Positions 1 through 5,604 of a stretch of DNA of 5,604 nt are shown here, piece by piece. Position 1 is the stretch's first letter. Every line of letters starts with the position of its first letter. A program made the position numbers and the translations under genes. Source of the stretch: Actinomycetota bacterium (GTDB lineage: Bacteria > Actinomycetota > Thermoleophilia > UBA2241); assembly GCA_026392265.1 (NCBI GenBank), contig JAPLCL010000124.1:1-5604 (forward strand), written 5' to 3'. The notes under the pieces are model-generated. The model was not told the DNA's origin and searched no databases. It worked only from the letters and a program-made list of their open reading frames with translations.

Positions 1-137
1 TTCCCGTCCGCGTCCGCCTGAGCAGCGCCGCGATCCGCCGCCGGGCGGCCTGGCGGCTGGGCGGCACGTCGCACATCGGTACGTTTCCCTGGCGGCTTTC
101 GCCACCCGCGGCGGCACGGCGCGAATCGGTAAGATAA
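1..137 (+). CDS. Possible C-terminal tail of an upstream gene (partial, unidentified)
   Basis: The frame starting at base 3 is open for 44 codons and stops at TAA 135-137. Its first 25 or so codons all end in G or C, the bias seen in the real genes here, while the two other forward frames are less biased. The residues are rich in Arg and Ala and include the stretch WRLGGTSHIGTFPWRL; I do not recognise a family. The stop codon falls inside the left arm of the hairpin at 121-169, which would fit a terminator placed at a gene end. The bias weakens after about base 80, so the true end is uncertain. An alternative is a divergent gene on the minus strand starting at the CAT at 74-76 and leaving the window leftwards. 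The direct repeat at 60-131 lies within this tail. Confidence 0.35.
   Translation, partial: PVRVRLSSAAIRRRAAWRLGGTSHIGTFPWRLSPPAAARRESVR
60..131 (+). repeat. Imperfect direct repeat, two 22-base copies 50 bases apart
   Basis: Bases 60-81 and 110-131 match at 19 of 22 positions. Both begin GGCGGCACG and end ATCGGTA. The second copy runs into the left arm of the hairpin at 121-169. The decamer CCTGGCGGCT also occurs twice nearby, at 49-58 and 88-97. Copy number is too low for a functional array. A small local duplication, or a second decayed copy of the hairpin's outer sequence, would explain it. The function is unknown. Confidence 0.55.
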
Positions 138-169
138 GGAATGGCCCCTTTCCTATCTTACCGATTCGC
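121..169. repeat. Long inverted repeat (hairpin), candidate transcription terminator
   Basis: The left arm GCGAATCGGTAAGATA (121-136) is the exact reverse complement of 154-169. After a single unpaired A (137), GGAA (138-141) pairs with TTCC (150-153), leaving the 8-base loop TGGCCCCT. The stem is therefore 16 plus 4 base pairs. The stem is much richer in A/T than its surroundings, and no U-tract follows either arm. It lies between the putative upstream stop codon, which it overlaps, and the lipoprotein gene 28 bases downstream. The dyad is certain. A terminator or RNA-stabilising role is inferred from position. It could instead be one copy of a dispersed palindromic element or a binding site. 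Confidence 0.85.
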
Positions 170-196
170 ACTACCCCGCCCGGCGCCTTCGGTTTC

Positions 197-1129
197 ATGA
201 CGCTCACCGTGCGCAGAACCTGGCTGCTTGTGGCCTTGGCGGCGGTCCTCGCGGCCGCCGGGCTTGCCGCCTGCGGCAACGGCGGCGGTCACGACGGCGC
301 GAGCAGGAGCCCCGACGCCGTCGTCGCCCGCGTGGACGGACGGGCCGTCCATCAGAGCGCCGTCGATCTGGCGCGCGCCGAGGCCCGATTCACGGGCGCC
401 TCCGACGACGCCGGCAAAGCGCTCGACGCCGCCATCGACCGCGAGCTCGTGCGTGCGGAGGCGGAGCGTCTGGGCCTCACCGCCGACGAGGCCAAGGTCG
501 ACGATCGCGTGGCTGCGGTAAGCTCGCAGTTGGGCGGAGACTCGGCACTGGAGTCCGCCCTGAAGAAGGCAGCCGTCAGCGCGTCCCAGTTCCGCGAGAG
601 TCTGCGCGCGGGCGTGCTTCGCGAGGCCGTCCAGGACGCGCGCTTCCCGCAGGTCCAAGCCGGCCCTGGCGCCGTACGACGGTTCTACGAGCGCAAGCGA
701 GCGGAGCTCTTCACCGAGCCGGCGGCAGTCAAGCTTGCCGCGATCGTGGTGCGCAACGAAGGCATCGCCGGCAATGCCATCAAGCGCCTGCGCCAGGGTC
801 GTTCCTTCGACGAGGTCTCACGCCAGTTCAGCGTCGACCCTCAGGTCAAGGAGGCCGGCGGTATGCTGGGGTGGCTGGATCCGCGCTCGCTGCCGGCCGC
901 CCTGGGCAGAGCGGTGGGACGCCTGCCGGTGGGCAGGATCTCCGCGCCGGTCGTCGGACCGGGTGGTACGTGGGTCTTCGAGGTCGTGGCGCGCCGGCCG
1001 CAGCGCGTCGCGCCATTTGCCGAGGTTCGCGCCCAGATCGAGGACGGTCTCACCGGTCGCCAACGCTCGGCGGCGCTCGACAAGTGGCTCGCCGCAGCGC
1101 GCAAGGACGCCCTCATCGAGCGGCCGTAG
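197..1129 (+). CDS. SurA/PrsA-like lipoprotein with a parvulin-type (PPIC) domain, probable extracytoplasmic foldase or chaperone
   Basis: This is a 310-residue protein. The N-terminus has a lipoprotein signal: basic VRR, a hydrophobic core at about 9-22, and a lipobox LAAC with Cys26 as the predicted lipidated residue, followed by a Gly-rich linker. Residues about 42-155 look like the helical SurA N-terminal chaperone region (VVARVDGRAV then repeated helices). Residues about 172-267 look like a parvulin rotamase domain, with the family pattern GRSFDEVSRQFS, GGMLGWLD, and GRISAPV. Together these suggest a membrane-anchored factor that helps exported proteins fold, like PrsA. The two histidines usual in parvulins are absent: Ala182 and Trp259 occupy those places, so isomerase activity is doubtful. 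ATG 197 is the only ATG, GTG or TTG in this frame upstream of the signal peptide, although the frame is open back to base 2. GTG 209 is an alternative start. Neither has a clear Shine-Dalgarno. The gene appears to be its own unit, with a 90-base gap after it. Confidence 0.85.
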   Translation: MTLTVRRTWLLVALAAVLAAAGLAACGNGGGHDGASRSPDAVVARVDGRAVHQSAVDLARAEARFTGASDDAGKALDAAIDRELVRAEAERLGLTADEAKVDDRVAAVSSQLGGDSALESALKKAAVSASQFRESLRAGVLREAVQDARFPQVQAGPGAVRRFYERKRAELFTEPAAVKLAAIVVRNEGIAGNAIKRLRQGRSFDEVSRQFSVDPQVKEAGGMLGWLDPRSLPAALGRAVGRLPVGRISAPVVGPGGTWVFEVVARRPQRVAPFAEVRAQIEDGLTGRQRSAALDKWLAAARKDALIERP

Positions 1130-1135
1130 GTCTGC

Positions 1136-1155
1136 CGCCGGCGCGGACGCCGGTG
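1136..1155 (+). terminator. Weak GC-rich hairpin after the lipoprotein gene
   Basis: CCGGCG (1138-1143) pairs with CGCCGG (1148-1153) around the tetraloop CGGA. A G-U and a C-G pair extend the stem to 8 pairs. It begins 7 bases after the TAG at 1127-1129. There is no U-tract, and competing GC pairings exist (for example 1149-1153 with 1162-1166). In DNA this GC-rich, such stems arise by chance, so termination is only a possibility. Confidence 0.3.
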
Positions 1156-1177
1156 CCTGTGCCGGCCCGCCGCGGGT

Positions 1178-1186
1178 TGCTATACT
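1178..1186 (+). promoter_or_regulatory. Extended -10 promoter for the LapA-like gene
   Basis: TGC TATACT is a TGn extended -10 with a hexamer matching TATAAT at 5 of 6 positions, one of the few A/T-rich spots in this region. No good -35 is present at the usual distance (TGTGCC at 1158-1163), which extended -10 promoters tolerate. Transcription would start near 1192-1194, giving a leader of roughly 27 bases that contains the AGGAGG site. It may also drive recJ and rel. Confidence 0.55.
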
Positions 1187-1206
1187 CAGACTCAGGACCC
1201 GCGACC

Positions 1207-1212
1207 AGGAGG
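1207..1212 (+). promoter_or_regulatory. Strong ribosome binding site, decides the GTG start at 1220
   Basis: A full AGGAGG lies 7 bases before the GTG at 1220, the ideal spacing. It fixes the start of the LapA-like gene at a GTG. Confidence 0.8.
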
Positions 1213-1219
1213 CCGCCCC

Positions 1220-1729
1220 GTGCGCAACGCTCTCATAGTCCTCGTCGTCGTGGCTCTGGTGCTCGTCGTTTTGGGCGCGGTCAACAACGGCTTGCTCTTT
1301 GACATCGACTTCGTCGCCGGCACCTGGACGGCGGTTTCTCTCTTCTGGGTCACGGTCGTCGCCGCCGGCGTCGTCGTCGTGAGCGGGGTGGCTGCGGCGC
1401 TGCTCGCCCAATCCGGCGCGGTCGCCACGCGCCGCAGGCTCGAGAAGGAACTGCAGGGCACCTACGAGCGGCTGCGGGCCGCTGAGGCGAAGCTGCCGAG
1501 GCCCGTGCCGGTGGAGGCCGTCACCGCCGACGTCATCCCCGGGGATCAGACCGCGGTCACCGGTGTGGTGTCCGCGCCCCTGACCGACGAGACCAGCACC
1601 GCTGAGCCGGAAGCCGAGACGGCCGTGGTCGGAGCCGCGCCGGAAGCCGAGACGGCCGTGGTCAGCGCTGCGCCGTCGGCGACCGCGACCGCTGACGCGG
1701 CTGACGCTCCTGCGCCTGCCGCGACCTGA
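1220..1729 (+). CDS. LapA-domain (DUF1049-like) small membrane protein with a low-complexity tail
   Basis: The protein has 169 residues and starts at GTG behind an AGGAGG. It has two membrane segments, about residues 4-21 and 39-63, joined by a short loop with NNGLLFDIDF. A basic, probably coiled-coil stretch follows (RRRLEKELQGTYERLRAAEAK, roughly 71-91). Two membrane helices followed directly by an Arg-rich LEKEL helix is the layout of the LapA domain, named after E. coli LapA/YciS, which acts in lipopolysaccharide assembly. Gram-positive members have no assigned role, so only the family, not a function, is proposed. Residues about 95-169 are Ala/Pro/Thr/Glu-rich, probably disordered, and include a duplicated 11-residue unit (PEAETAVVGAA and PEAETAVVSAA, 130-151). 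The hydrophobic segments are very Val-rich. The gene sits 61 bases before recJ in the same direction. Confidence 0.7.
   Translation: MRNALIVLVVVALVLVVLGAVNNGLLFDIDFVAGTWTAVSLFWVTVVAAGVVVVSGVAAALLAQSGAVATRRRLEKELQGTYERLRAAEAKLPRPVPVEAVTADVIPGDQTAVTGVVSAPLTDETSTAEPEAETAVVGAAPEAETAVVSAAPSATATADAADAPAPAAT
1607..1672 (+). repeat. 33-base in-frame tandem duplication in the LapA-like gene tail
   Basis: Two adjacent 33-base units, 1607-1639 and 1640-1672, are identical over their first 24 bases and differ only in the last nine. Each encodes 11 residues, so the repeat keeps the frame. The near-identity, including synonymous positions, points to a recent slippage-type duplication in a disordered acidic/Ala-rich tail. 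Confidence 0.9.
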
Positions 1730-1767
1730 CCGCGTCGCCCGGACCGTCATCCGTCGCAGCGCGGCTG

Positions 1768-1773
1768 TACACT
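1768..1773 (+). promoter_or_regulatory. Possible weak -10 element upstream of recJ
   Basis: TACACT matches TATAAT at 4 of 6 positions and lies 17 bases before the recJ start codon. No convincing -35 is visible. If used, the message would begin close to the ribosome binding site. It could equally be chance, with recJ read from the promoter at 1178-1186. Confidence 0.25.
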
Positions 1774-1781
1774 CGCGCGGT

Positions 1782-1787
1782 GAGGAA
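1782..1787 (+). promoter_or_regulatory. Ribosome binding site of recJ
   Basis: GAGGAA precedes the GTG at 1791, with five bases between the GAGG core and the codon. No other ATG, GTG or TTG lies in the recJ frame in the preceding gap, which supports this start. Confidence 0.6.
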
Positions 1788-1790
1788 TCC

Positions 1791-4340
1791 GTGATCGACC
1801 CCGGCTCCTGGAGCATCGCGCCCGTTCGGTACTCCGACGTGCGCCGTCTTGCGGCGGAGCTCGGTGTGAGCGAGGTCATGGCCCAGGTCCTCGTGCGCCG
1901 CGGCTTCAGCGACGCCGCCGCGGCGCAGACCTTTCTTCATCCCGACTACCTCGTCCACAACCCGTACCTCATGGCCGGGATGACCGACGCCCGCCGGCGC
2001 CTCGACAAGGCGCTGCAGCGTGGCGAGCCGATCGCCGTCCACGGCGACTACGACGCCGACGGCATCACGGCCACCTTTCTGCTGGTGAGCGTCCTCGAGC
2101 AACTGGGCGCCGACGTACGCTCGCATCTGCCGAATCGGTTCTCCGAGGGATACGGGGTCTCGCGCGCTGCCGTGGAAGATCTCGCGGCCGCCGGCGTCAA
2201 GCTGCTCGTCACGGTGGACTGCGGCATCAACGCGCGCGCCGAAGTGGCCCGCGCCCGTAAGCTCGGCCTGGACGTCATCGTCACCGACCACCACGAGATG
2301 GAGGGCTCGCCGCCGGACTGCATGGTCGTCACTCCCAAGCTGCCTGGGTACCCGTGCCCGCAGCTCGCCGGCGTCGGGGTCGCCTTCAAGCTTGCGCACG
2401 CGCTCCTCGAAGAGCCCACGGCGGCGCGCGTCGAAGTGCCGCTGGCCCTGCGGCCGCTCAGCGATGTGGTCGCCATCGGCACCATCGCCGATATCGTGCC
2501 GCTGGTCGACGAGAATCGCGTGCTGGCGAGCATCGGCCTGGGGCGGCTGCGCAGTTTGCCGCGCCCCGGCCTGGCCGCCCTGATGGAGGTCGCCGGGGTC
2601 AAGGCCGACGGCGTCAACGCCGGCACCGTCGGCTTTCGCCTGGCGCCGCGGCTCAACGCCGCCGGCCGCCTCGAGGACGCCTCGCTGGCGCTGGAGCTGC
2701 TCGGCTGTGCCGACCGCGACACGGCGCTGCCCCTGGCGCTGCGCCTCAACGAGCTCAACCAGGAGCGACAGGCCATCGAAGCCGGCATCTTTGCCGCCGC
2801 CGCCGAGATGGTCCCGGACCCATTGCCGGCGGCGCTCGTCCTGTCGTCGCGCGACTGGCACGAGGGCGTGGTGGGCATCGTTGCCTCGCGCGTCGCCGAA
2901 CGTTTCAATCGCCCCGCCATCCTGCTCAGTGAGATCGACGACGAGGCCAAGGGCTCGGGGCGTAGCATCCCGGGCTTCGACCTGCTCGGCGCCGTCGAGC
3001 GTAGCGCCGAGCACCTGCTCGCCTTCGGTGGGCATCGCGCCGCCTGCGGTCTGCGGCTGCGGCGCCAGCACATCCCCGCCTTCCGTGCCGCCTTCGTCGC
3101 GCAGGCGGCGGCGATGCTCGGCGAGGCCGACCTCCTGCGCACGCAGCCCGTGGATGCCGTCGTGGGCGGTCGCGATCTCACCCTCGGGCTCGCCGACGAG
3201 CTGGAGCTGCTGGCCCCGCACGGCTTGGGCAACCGCAAGGTGACGCTGCTCCTGCACGCCGCCGAGGTGGTGGGGCCGCGCCTCACGAGTACCCACCGCC
3301 ACGCGCAGTACCGGGTGCGCTGCGACGGAGCCACGTGCCAGGCGATCCACTTCAACTTCGGCAATCTGCAGGAGCTCAAGGAGCCCGGCCGGTTCGATGT
3401 GCCGCTGAGCTTGTCGAAGAACGAGTACAACGGCGCCGTGAGCGCCCAAGCCGAGGTCAAGGGGTTGTATCGGCTCGGCGCGCCGGAGCGCGACGTGTGC
3501 GCGACCGCCTGCGATCTGTCGTGCCCGGACCGGCTGACCGGCGAGGCCCTATGGGAGGAGCTGCTTGAAGGTTCGCCGTGGCCGAGCGCGGACGCGCCGG
3601 AGGCGCTTGCCCAGGCGCGCGCGGACGGCCGCCTTCTCGACCGCCGCGGTGGCGTTGCCGTCTCCGCGCTGGCCTCTTTGGCGGCGGGTGGGGAGCGTGT
3701 GCTCGTGCTCGTCGCCGACGTTGCTCGCCGGCGCCCTCTGCTCAGTCGCGATGTGCTCTCGCCGCAGCTCGCGCGGCGAGCCGCCTACCTGCAGTCGGCG
3801 TGCGTGGGCCGGCTGGGCGCAGCGCTGGCCGGCCCCGACATCGTGATGACCGGTTACGACGTGGTGGCCGCGCGCCCGCAGCTGGCCGCGGCCTTCGCCC
3901 ATATCGTGCTCCTCGACCCGCCGTTCACGCGCCGTCTCATCGCGACGCTCTTCGCCGCGGCTCCAGAGGCTTGGGTGCACGTCGCCTGGGGCCGCGCCGA
4001 AGCGGACTTCGCCGCGCAGGTCGCGGCCGCCGATCTCGACCTCGACACCGCGATGCGGCGTGCCTGGCGCGCCCTCAGCTCCGCCGCCGGCCGGTTTGAC
4101 GAAGCTCTCGAGCAGGAACTCTTGGGGGGAGACCAGTTCCTGCGCTCGGCCGGCGCCACGGCGGCGGCCCTTCGGTCGCTCCGCGACGCCTGCCTACTGC
4201 GCGTCGACGGCACCGGTGGCTACCATCTTGAGCGGCCGCAGAGTAAGGTCGACGTCACCCAGACCGACACGTTCAAGGCATGGCACAACCTGTTTCAGAC
4301 AAGCGACTTTCTGCGGACCTGCCTGACGGCCGGGATCTGA
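1791..4340 (+). CDS. recJ: Single-stranded-DNA-specific exonuclease RecJ, long form with C-terminal domain
   Basis: RecJ degrades single-stranded DNA 5' to 3' in recombination and repair, using two metal ions. This 849-residue protein carries the DHH-family motifs: HGDYDADG (84-91), VDCG (142-145), TDHH (165-168), and AIGTIADIVPLVDENR with Asp234. RLAPRLNAAGR (283-293) follows. The DHHA1 part spans about 345-440, with DWHEGVVGIVASRV and the GGH motif at 413-415. An OB-fold DNA-binding region lies around 455-560 (PHGLGN, 476-481). Residues about 585-849 form an extra domain like the RecJ_C region of Bacillus-type RecJ. It has two hydrophobic strands in a Rossmann/helicase-like pattern (RVLVLVADV near 636, HIVLLDPP near 704) but no Walker A motif. 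Notable cysteines are C511 and C516, then C570, C574 and C578 with regular spacing. The start is GTG 1791 behind GAGG. The 3' end overlaps rel by 61 bases, implying one transcript. All core catalytic residues I know are present, so it should be active. Confidence 0.95.
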   Translation: MIDPGSWSIAPVRYSDVRRLAAELGVSEVMAQVLVRRGFSDAAAAQTFLHPDYLVHNPYLMAGMTDARRRLDKALQRGEPIAVHGDYDADGITATFLLVSVLEQLGADVRSHLPNRFSEGYGVSRAAVEDLAAAGVKLLVTVDCGINARAEVARARKLGLDVIVTDHHEMEGSPPDCMVVTPKLPGYPCPQLAGVGVAFKLAHALLEEPTAARVEVPLALRPLSDVVAIGTIADIVPLVDENRVLASIGLGRLRSLPRPGLAALMEVAGVKADGVNAGTVGFRLAPRLNAAGRLEDASLALELLGCADRDTALPLALRLNELNQERQAIEAGIFAAAAEMVPDPLPAALVLSSRDWHEGVVGIVASRVAERFNRPAILLSEIDDEAKGSGRSIPGFDLLGAVERSAEHLLAFGGHRAACGLRLRRQHIPAFRAAFVAQAAAMLGEADLLRTQPVDAVVGGRDLTLGLADELELLAPHGLGNRKVTLLLHAAEVVGPRLTSTHRHAQYRVRCDGATCQAIHFNFGNLQELKEPGRFDVPLSLSKNEYNGAVSAQAEVKGLYRLGAPERDVCATACDLSCPDRLTGEALWEELLEGSPWPSADAPEALAQARADGRLLDRRGGVAVSALASLAAGGERVLVLVADVARRRPLLSRDVLSPQLARRAAYLQSACVGRLGAALAGPDIVMTGYDVVAARPQLAAAFAHIVLLDPPFTRRLIATLFAAAPEAWVHVAWGRAEADFAAQVAAADLDLDTAMRRAWRALSSAAGRFDEALEQELLGGDQFLRSAGATAAALRSLRDACLLRVDGTGGYHLERPQSKVDVTQTDTFKAWHNLFQTSDFLRTCLTAGI

Positions 4341-5604
4341 CGCAGGTCCCCGACAAGTACCGCCCGCTCCTCGACGACCTCTTCGCGGCCATCGCCCGGT
4401 ACAACCCGGACCCCGACCGCGAGCTGATCACCCGGGCCTTCGTTGCCGCCTGCGTCCTCCACGGACGGCAGAACCGCAAGAGCGGCGAGGCCTACATCCA
4501 TCACCCCGTGGGCACCGCCCTCAACGCCGCCGAGCTCAAGCTCGACTCGGTCACCATTGCCGCGGCCCTGCTGCACGACGTGGTCGAAGACACGGGCACG
4601 CCGCTCTCCTGGATCGAAGACCAGTTCGGCGCGGAGATCGCCATGCTGGTCGACGGGGTCACGAAGCTCACCAAGATGCACTTCACCTCCCAGGAGGAGG
4701 AGCAGGCCGAGAACTATCGCAAGATGATCATCGCCATGGCCACCGACATCCGCGTGATCCTCATCAAGCTCTGCGACCGTCTGCACAACATGCACACGCT
4801 CTGCTATCTCAGCAAGCAGAAGCAGATCCAGAAGGCCAAAGAGACGCTCGAGGTCTACGCGCCGCTGGCCCATCGGCTCGGCATCCACAACATGAAGTGG
4901 CAGCTTGAGGACCTCGCCTTCGCCTCCCTGCACCCGCGCAAGTACCAGGAGATCCAGAAATGGGTGGCGCAGCGGCGCGCCGATCGTGAGGACTACGTCG
5001 ACGAGGCGGCCGGCTTCCTGAACACCGAACTGGAAAAGGCCGGCATCGGCGCCGACATCAGCGGCCGCGCCAAGCACTTCTACTCCATCTACACGAAGAT
5101 GAGCCGCGGCGGCAAGGAATTCAACGAGATCTTCGATCTCACCGGCCTGCGCGTCCTCGTCGAGACGATCAAGGACTGCTACGGCGCCGTGGGCATCATC
5201 CACTCCGTCTGGAAGCCTCTTCCCGGGCGTTTCAAGGACTACATCGCGATGCCCAAGTTCAACCTCTACCAGTCATTGCACACCACGGTCATCGGCCCCG
5301 GTGGCAAGCCCCTCGAGATCCAGATCCGCACCTTCGACATGCATCAGACCGCCGACTTCGGCGTCGCCGCGCACTGGCTCTACAAGGAGCGCGGCGAGCG
5401 CGACCCAGACAAGCTGGCCTGGTTGCACCAGATGATGGAGTGGCAGTCCGAGACCGGAGACTCGCGCGAGTTCATGGATACGCTGCGCATCGAGCTCTTC
5501 GAGGACGAGGTCTTCGTGTTCACGCCCAAGGGCGACGTGAAGAGTCTGGCCGCGGGCAGCACGCCGGTCGACTTCGCCTACGCCGTGCACACCGACGTCG
5601 GCAG
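4280..5604 (+). CDS. relA: Bifunctional (p)ppGpp synthetase/hydrolase Rel (RelA/SpoT family), 3' end cut by the window
   Basis: The enzyme makes (p)ppGpp from ATP and GDP/GTP and hydrolyses it, controlling the stringent response. The 441 visible residues begin with the HD hydrolase domain: R66, H75, H99-D100, E103-D104, and D166 with N170 in CDRLHN. The spacing equals that of streptococcal Rel plus 22, so hydrolase activity is expected. The synthetase domain follows: GRAKHFYSIYTKM (262-274), FDLTGLR with D286, the RFKD loop (317-320), NLYQSLHTTV (328-337), and EIQIR with E346. RxKD is the form found in bifunctional Rel/SpoT, unlike the ExDD of RelA-only enzymes. The TGS domain starts near 410 (VFVFTPKGDV) and is truncated. 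The family is usually 720-780 residues, so helical, zinc-finger and ACT regions should follow outside the window. The start is ATG 4280, after an in-frame TAA at 4244. The next ATG/GTG/TTG is 4508, inside the HD domain. Only AAGG one base upstream resembles a Shine-Dalgarno, so coupling to recJ translation is likely. Confidence 0.95.
   Translation, partial: MAQPVSDKRLSADLPDGRDLTQVPDKYRPLLDDLFAAIARYNPDPDRELITRAFVAACVLHGRQNRKSGEAYIHHPVGTALNAAELKLDSVTIAAALLHDVVEDTGTPLSWIEDQFGAEIAMLVDGVTKLTKMHFTSQEEEQAENYRKMIIAMATDIRVILIKLCDRLHNMHTLCYLSKQKQIQKAKETLEVYAPLAHRLGIHNMKWQLEDLAFASLHPRKYQEIQKWVAQRRADREDYVDEAAGFLNTELEKAGIGADISGRAKHFYSIYTKMSRGGKEFNEIFDLTGLRVLVETIKDCYGAVGIIHSVWKPLPGRFKDYIAMPKFNLYQSLHTTVIGPGGKPLEIQIRTFDMHQTADFGVAAHWLYKERGERDPDKLAWLHQMMEWQSETGDSREFMDTLRIELFEDEVFVFTPKGDVKSLAAGSTPVDFAYAVHTDVG

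Noticed and set aside
154..159. TATCTT as a -10 element for the lipoprotein gene
   Set aside because: It is part of the right hairpin arm, matches only 4 of 6 positions and has no -35 at a suitable distance.
2..196. Upstream extension of the lipoprotein frame, which is open to the window edge
   Set aside because: No ATG, GTG or TTG occurs in this frame before 197, the signal peptide starts exactly there, and the extension would read through the hairpin.
818..1879. 353-codon minus-strand open frame spanning the lipoprotein end, the LapA-like gene and the recJ start
   Set aside because: It crosses three forward genes and their regulatory gaps, is Arg/Gly-rich and shows no domain.
1662..3449. 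595-codon open frame on the minus strand opposite the LapA-like tail and recJ
   Set aside because: It lies antisense to a RecJ with every family motif in order. Long antisense frames are expected in DNA with G/C at nearly all third positions, and its translation is low-complexity (Gly, Ala, Arg, Gln, His) with no recognisable domain.
3565..4099. Alternative forward open frames within the 3' half of recJ
   Set aside because: They are Arg/Ala-rich shadows in the wrong phase. The RecJ frame continues without a break and keeps a C-terminal-domain pattern up to its stop.
4295..5203. 302-codon minus-strand open frame opposite rel
   Set aside because: It is antisense to the conserved HD and synthetase domains of Rel and has the Asp/Val/Leu-rich composition typical of mirrored GC-rich codons.
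1..5604. CRISPR array, tRNA, rRNA, transposase or toxin-antitoxin module
   Set aside because: No regularly spaced repeats, no cloverleaf-like sequence and no such protein was seen. The intergenic gaps are at most 90 bases apart from the first ~196 bases.

Overview
The window is very GC-rich with strongly G/C-biased third codon positions. All confident genes lie on the + strand: a lipoprotein with a parvulin-type foldase architecture, a small LapA-domain membrane protein, a long-form RecJ exonuclease, and the first ~441 residues of a bifunctional Rel (RelA/SpoT) enzyme that runs off the right edge. The RecJ with an extra C-terminal domain, the single bifunctional Rel with an RxKD motif, and recJ directly upstream of rel resemble Gram-positive lineages, where Firmicutes typically have recJ-apt-relA. 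With this GC content I favour a deep-branching actinobacterium (Thermoleophilia- or Coriobacteriia-like) or a high-GC Firmicutes relative. That placement is inference from gene order and composition and was not tested by any search.

Layout. Bases 1-196 hold a possible tail of an upstream gene, an imperfect direct repeat, and a near-perfect 49-base hairpin that overlaps the putative stop codon. Bases 197-1129 encode the lipoprotein. The 90-base gap after it has a weak GC hairpin, a good extended -10 promoter and a strong AGGAGG ribosome binding site for the LapA-like gene (1220-1729), whose tail contains a 33-base in-frame tandem duplication. A 61-base gap leads to recJ (1791-4340). The rel reading frame starts at 4280, inside recJ, and is open to the end of the window.

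How the genes relate. recJ and rel overlap by 61 bases and are almost certainly co-transcribed and probably translationally coupled. The LapA-like gene is just upstream and may belong to the same unit, with a possible secondary promoter before recJ. RecJ degrades single-stranded DNA from the 5' end in recombination and repair. Rel makes and hydrolyses (p)ppGpp in the stringent response. The lipoprotein is probably an extracytoplasmic folding factor in its own unit.

I see no undescribed defence system, mobile element, CRISPR array, tRNA or rRNA. The window is mostly ordinary core genome. The points most worth a second look are loss of both conserved histidines in the parvulin domain, cysteine clusters in RecJ, the unusually long recJ/rel overlap with no canonical later start, and the palindrome at 121-169.
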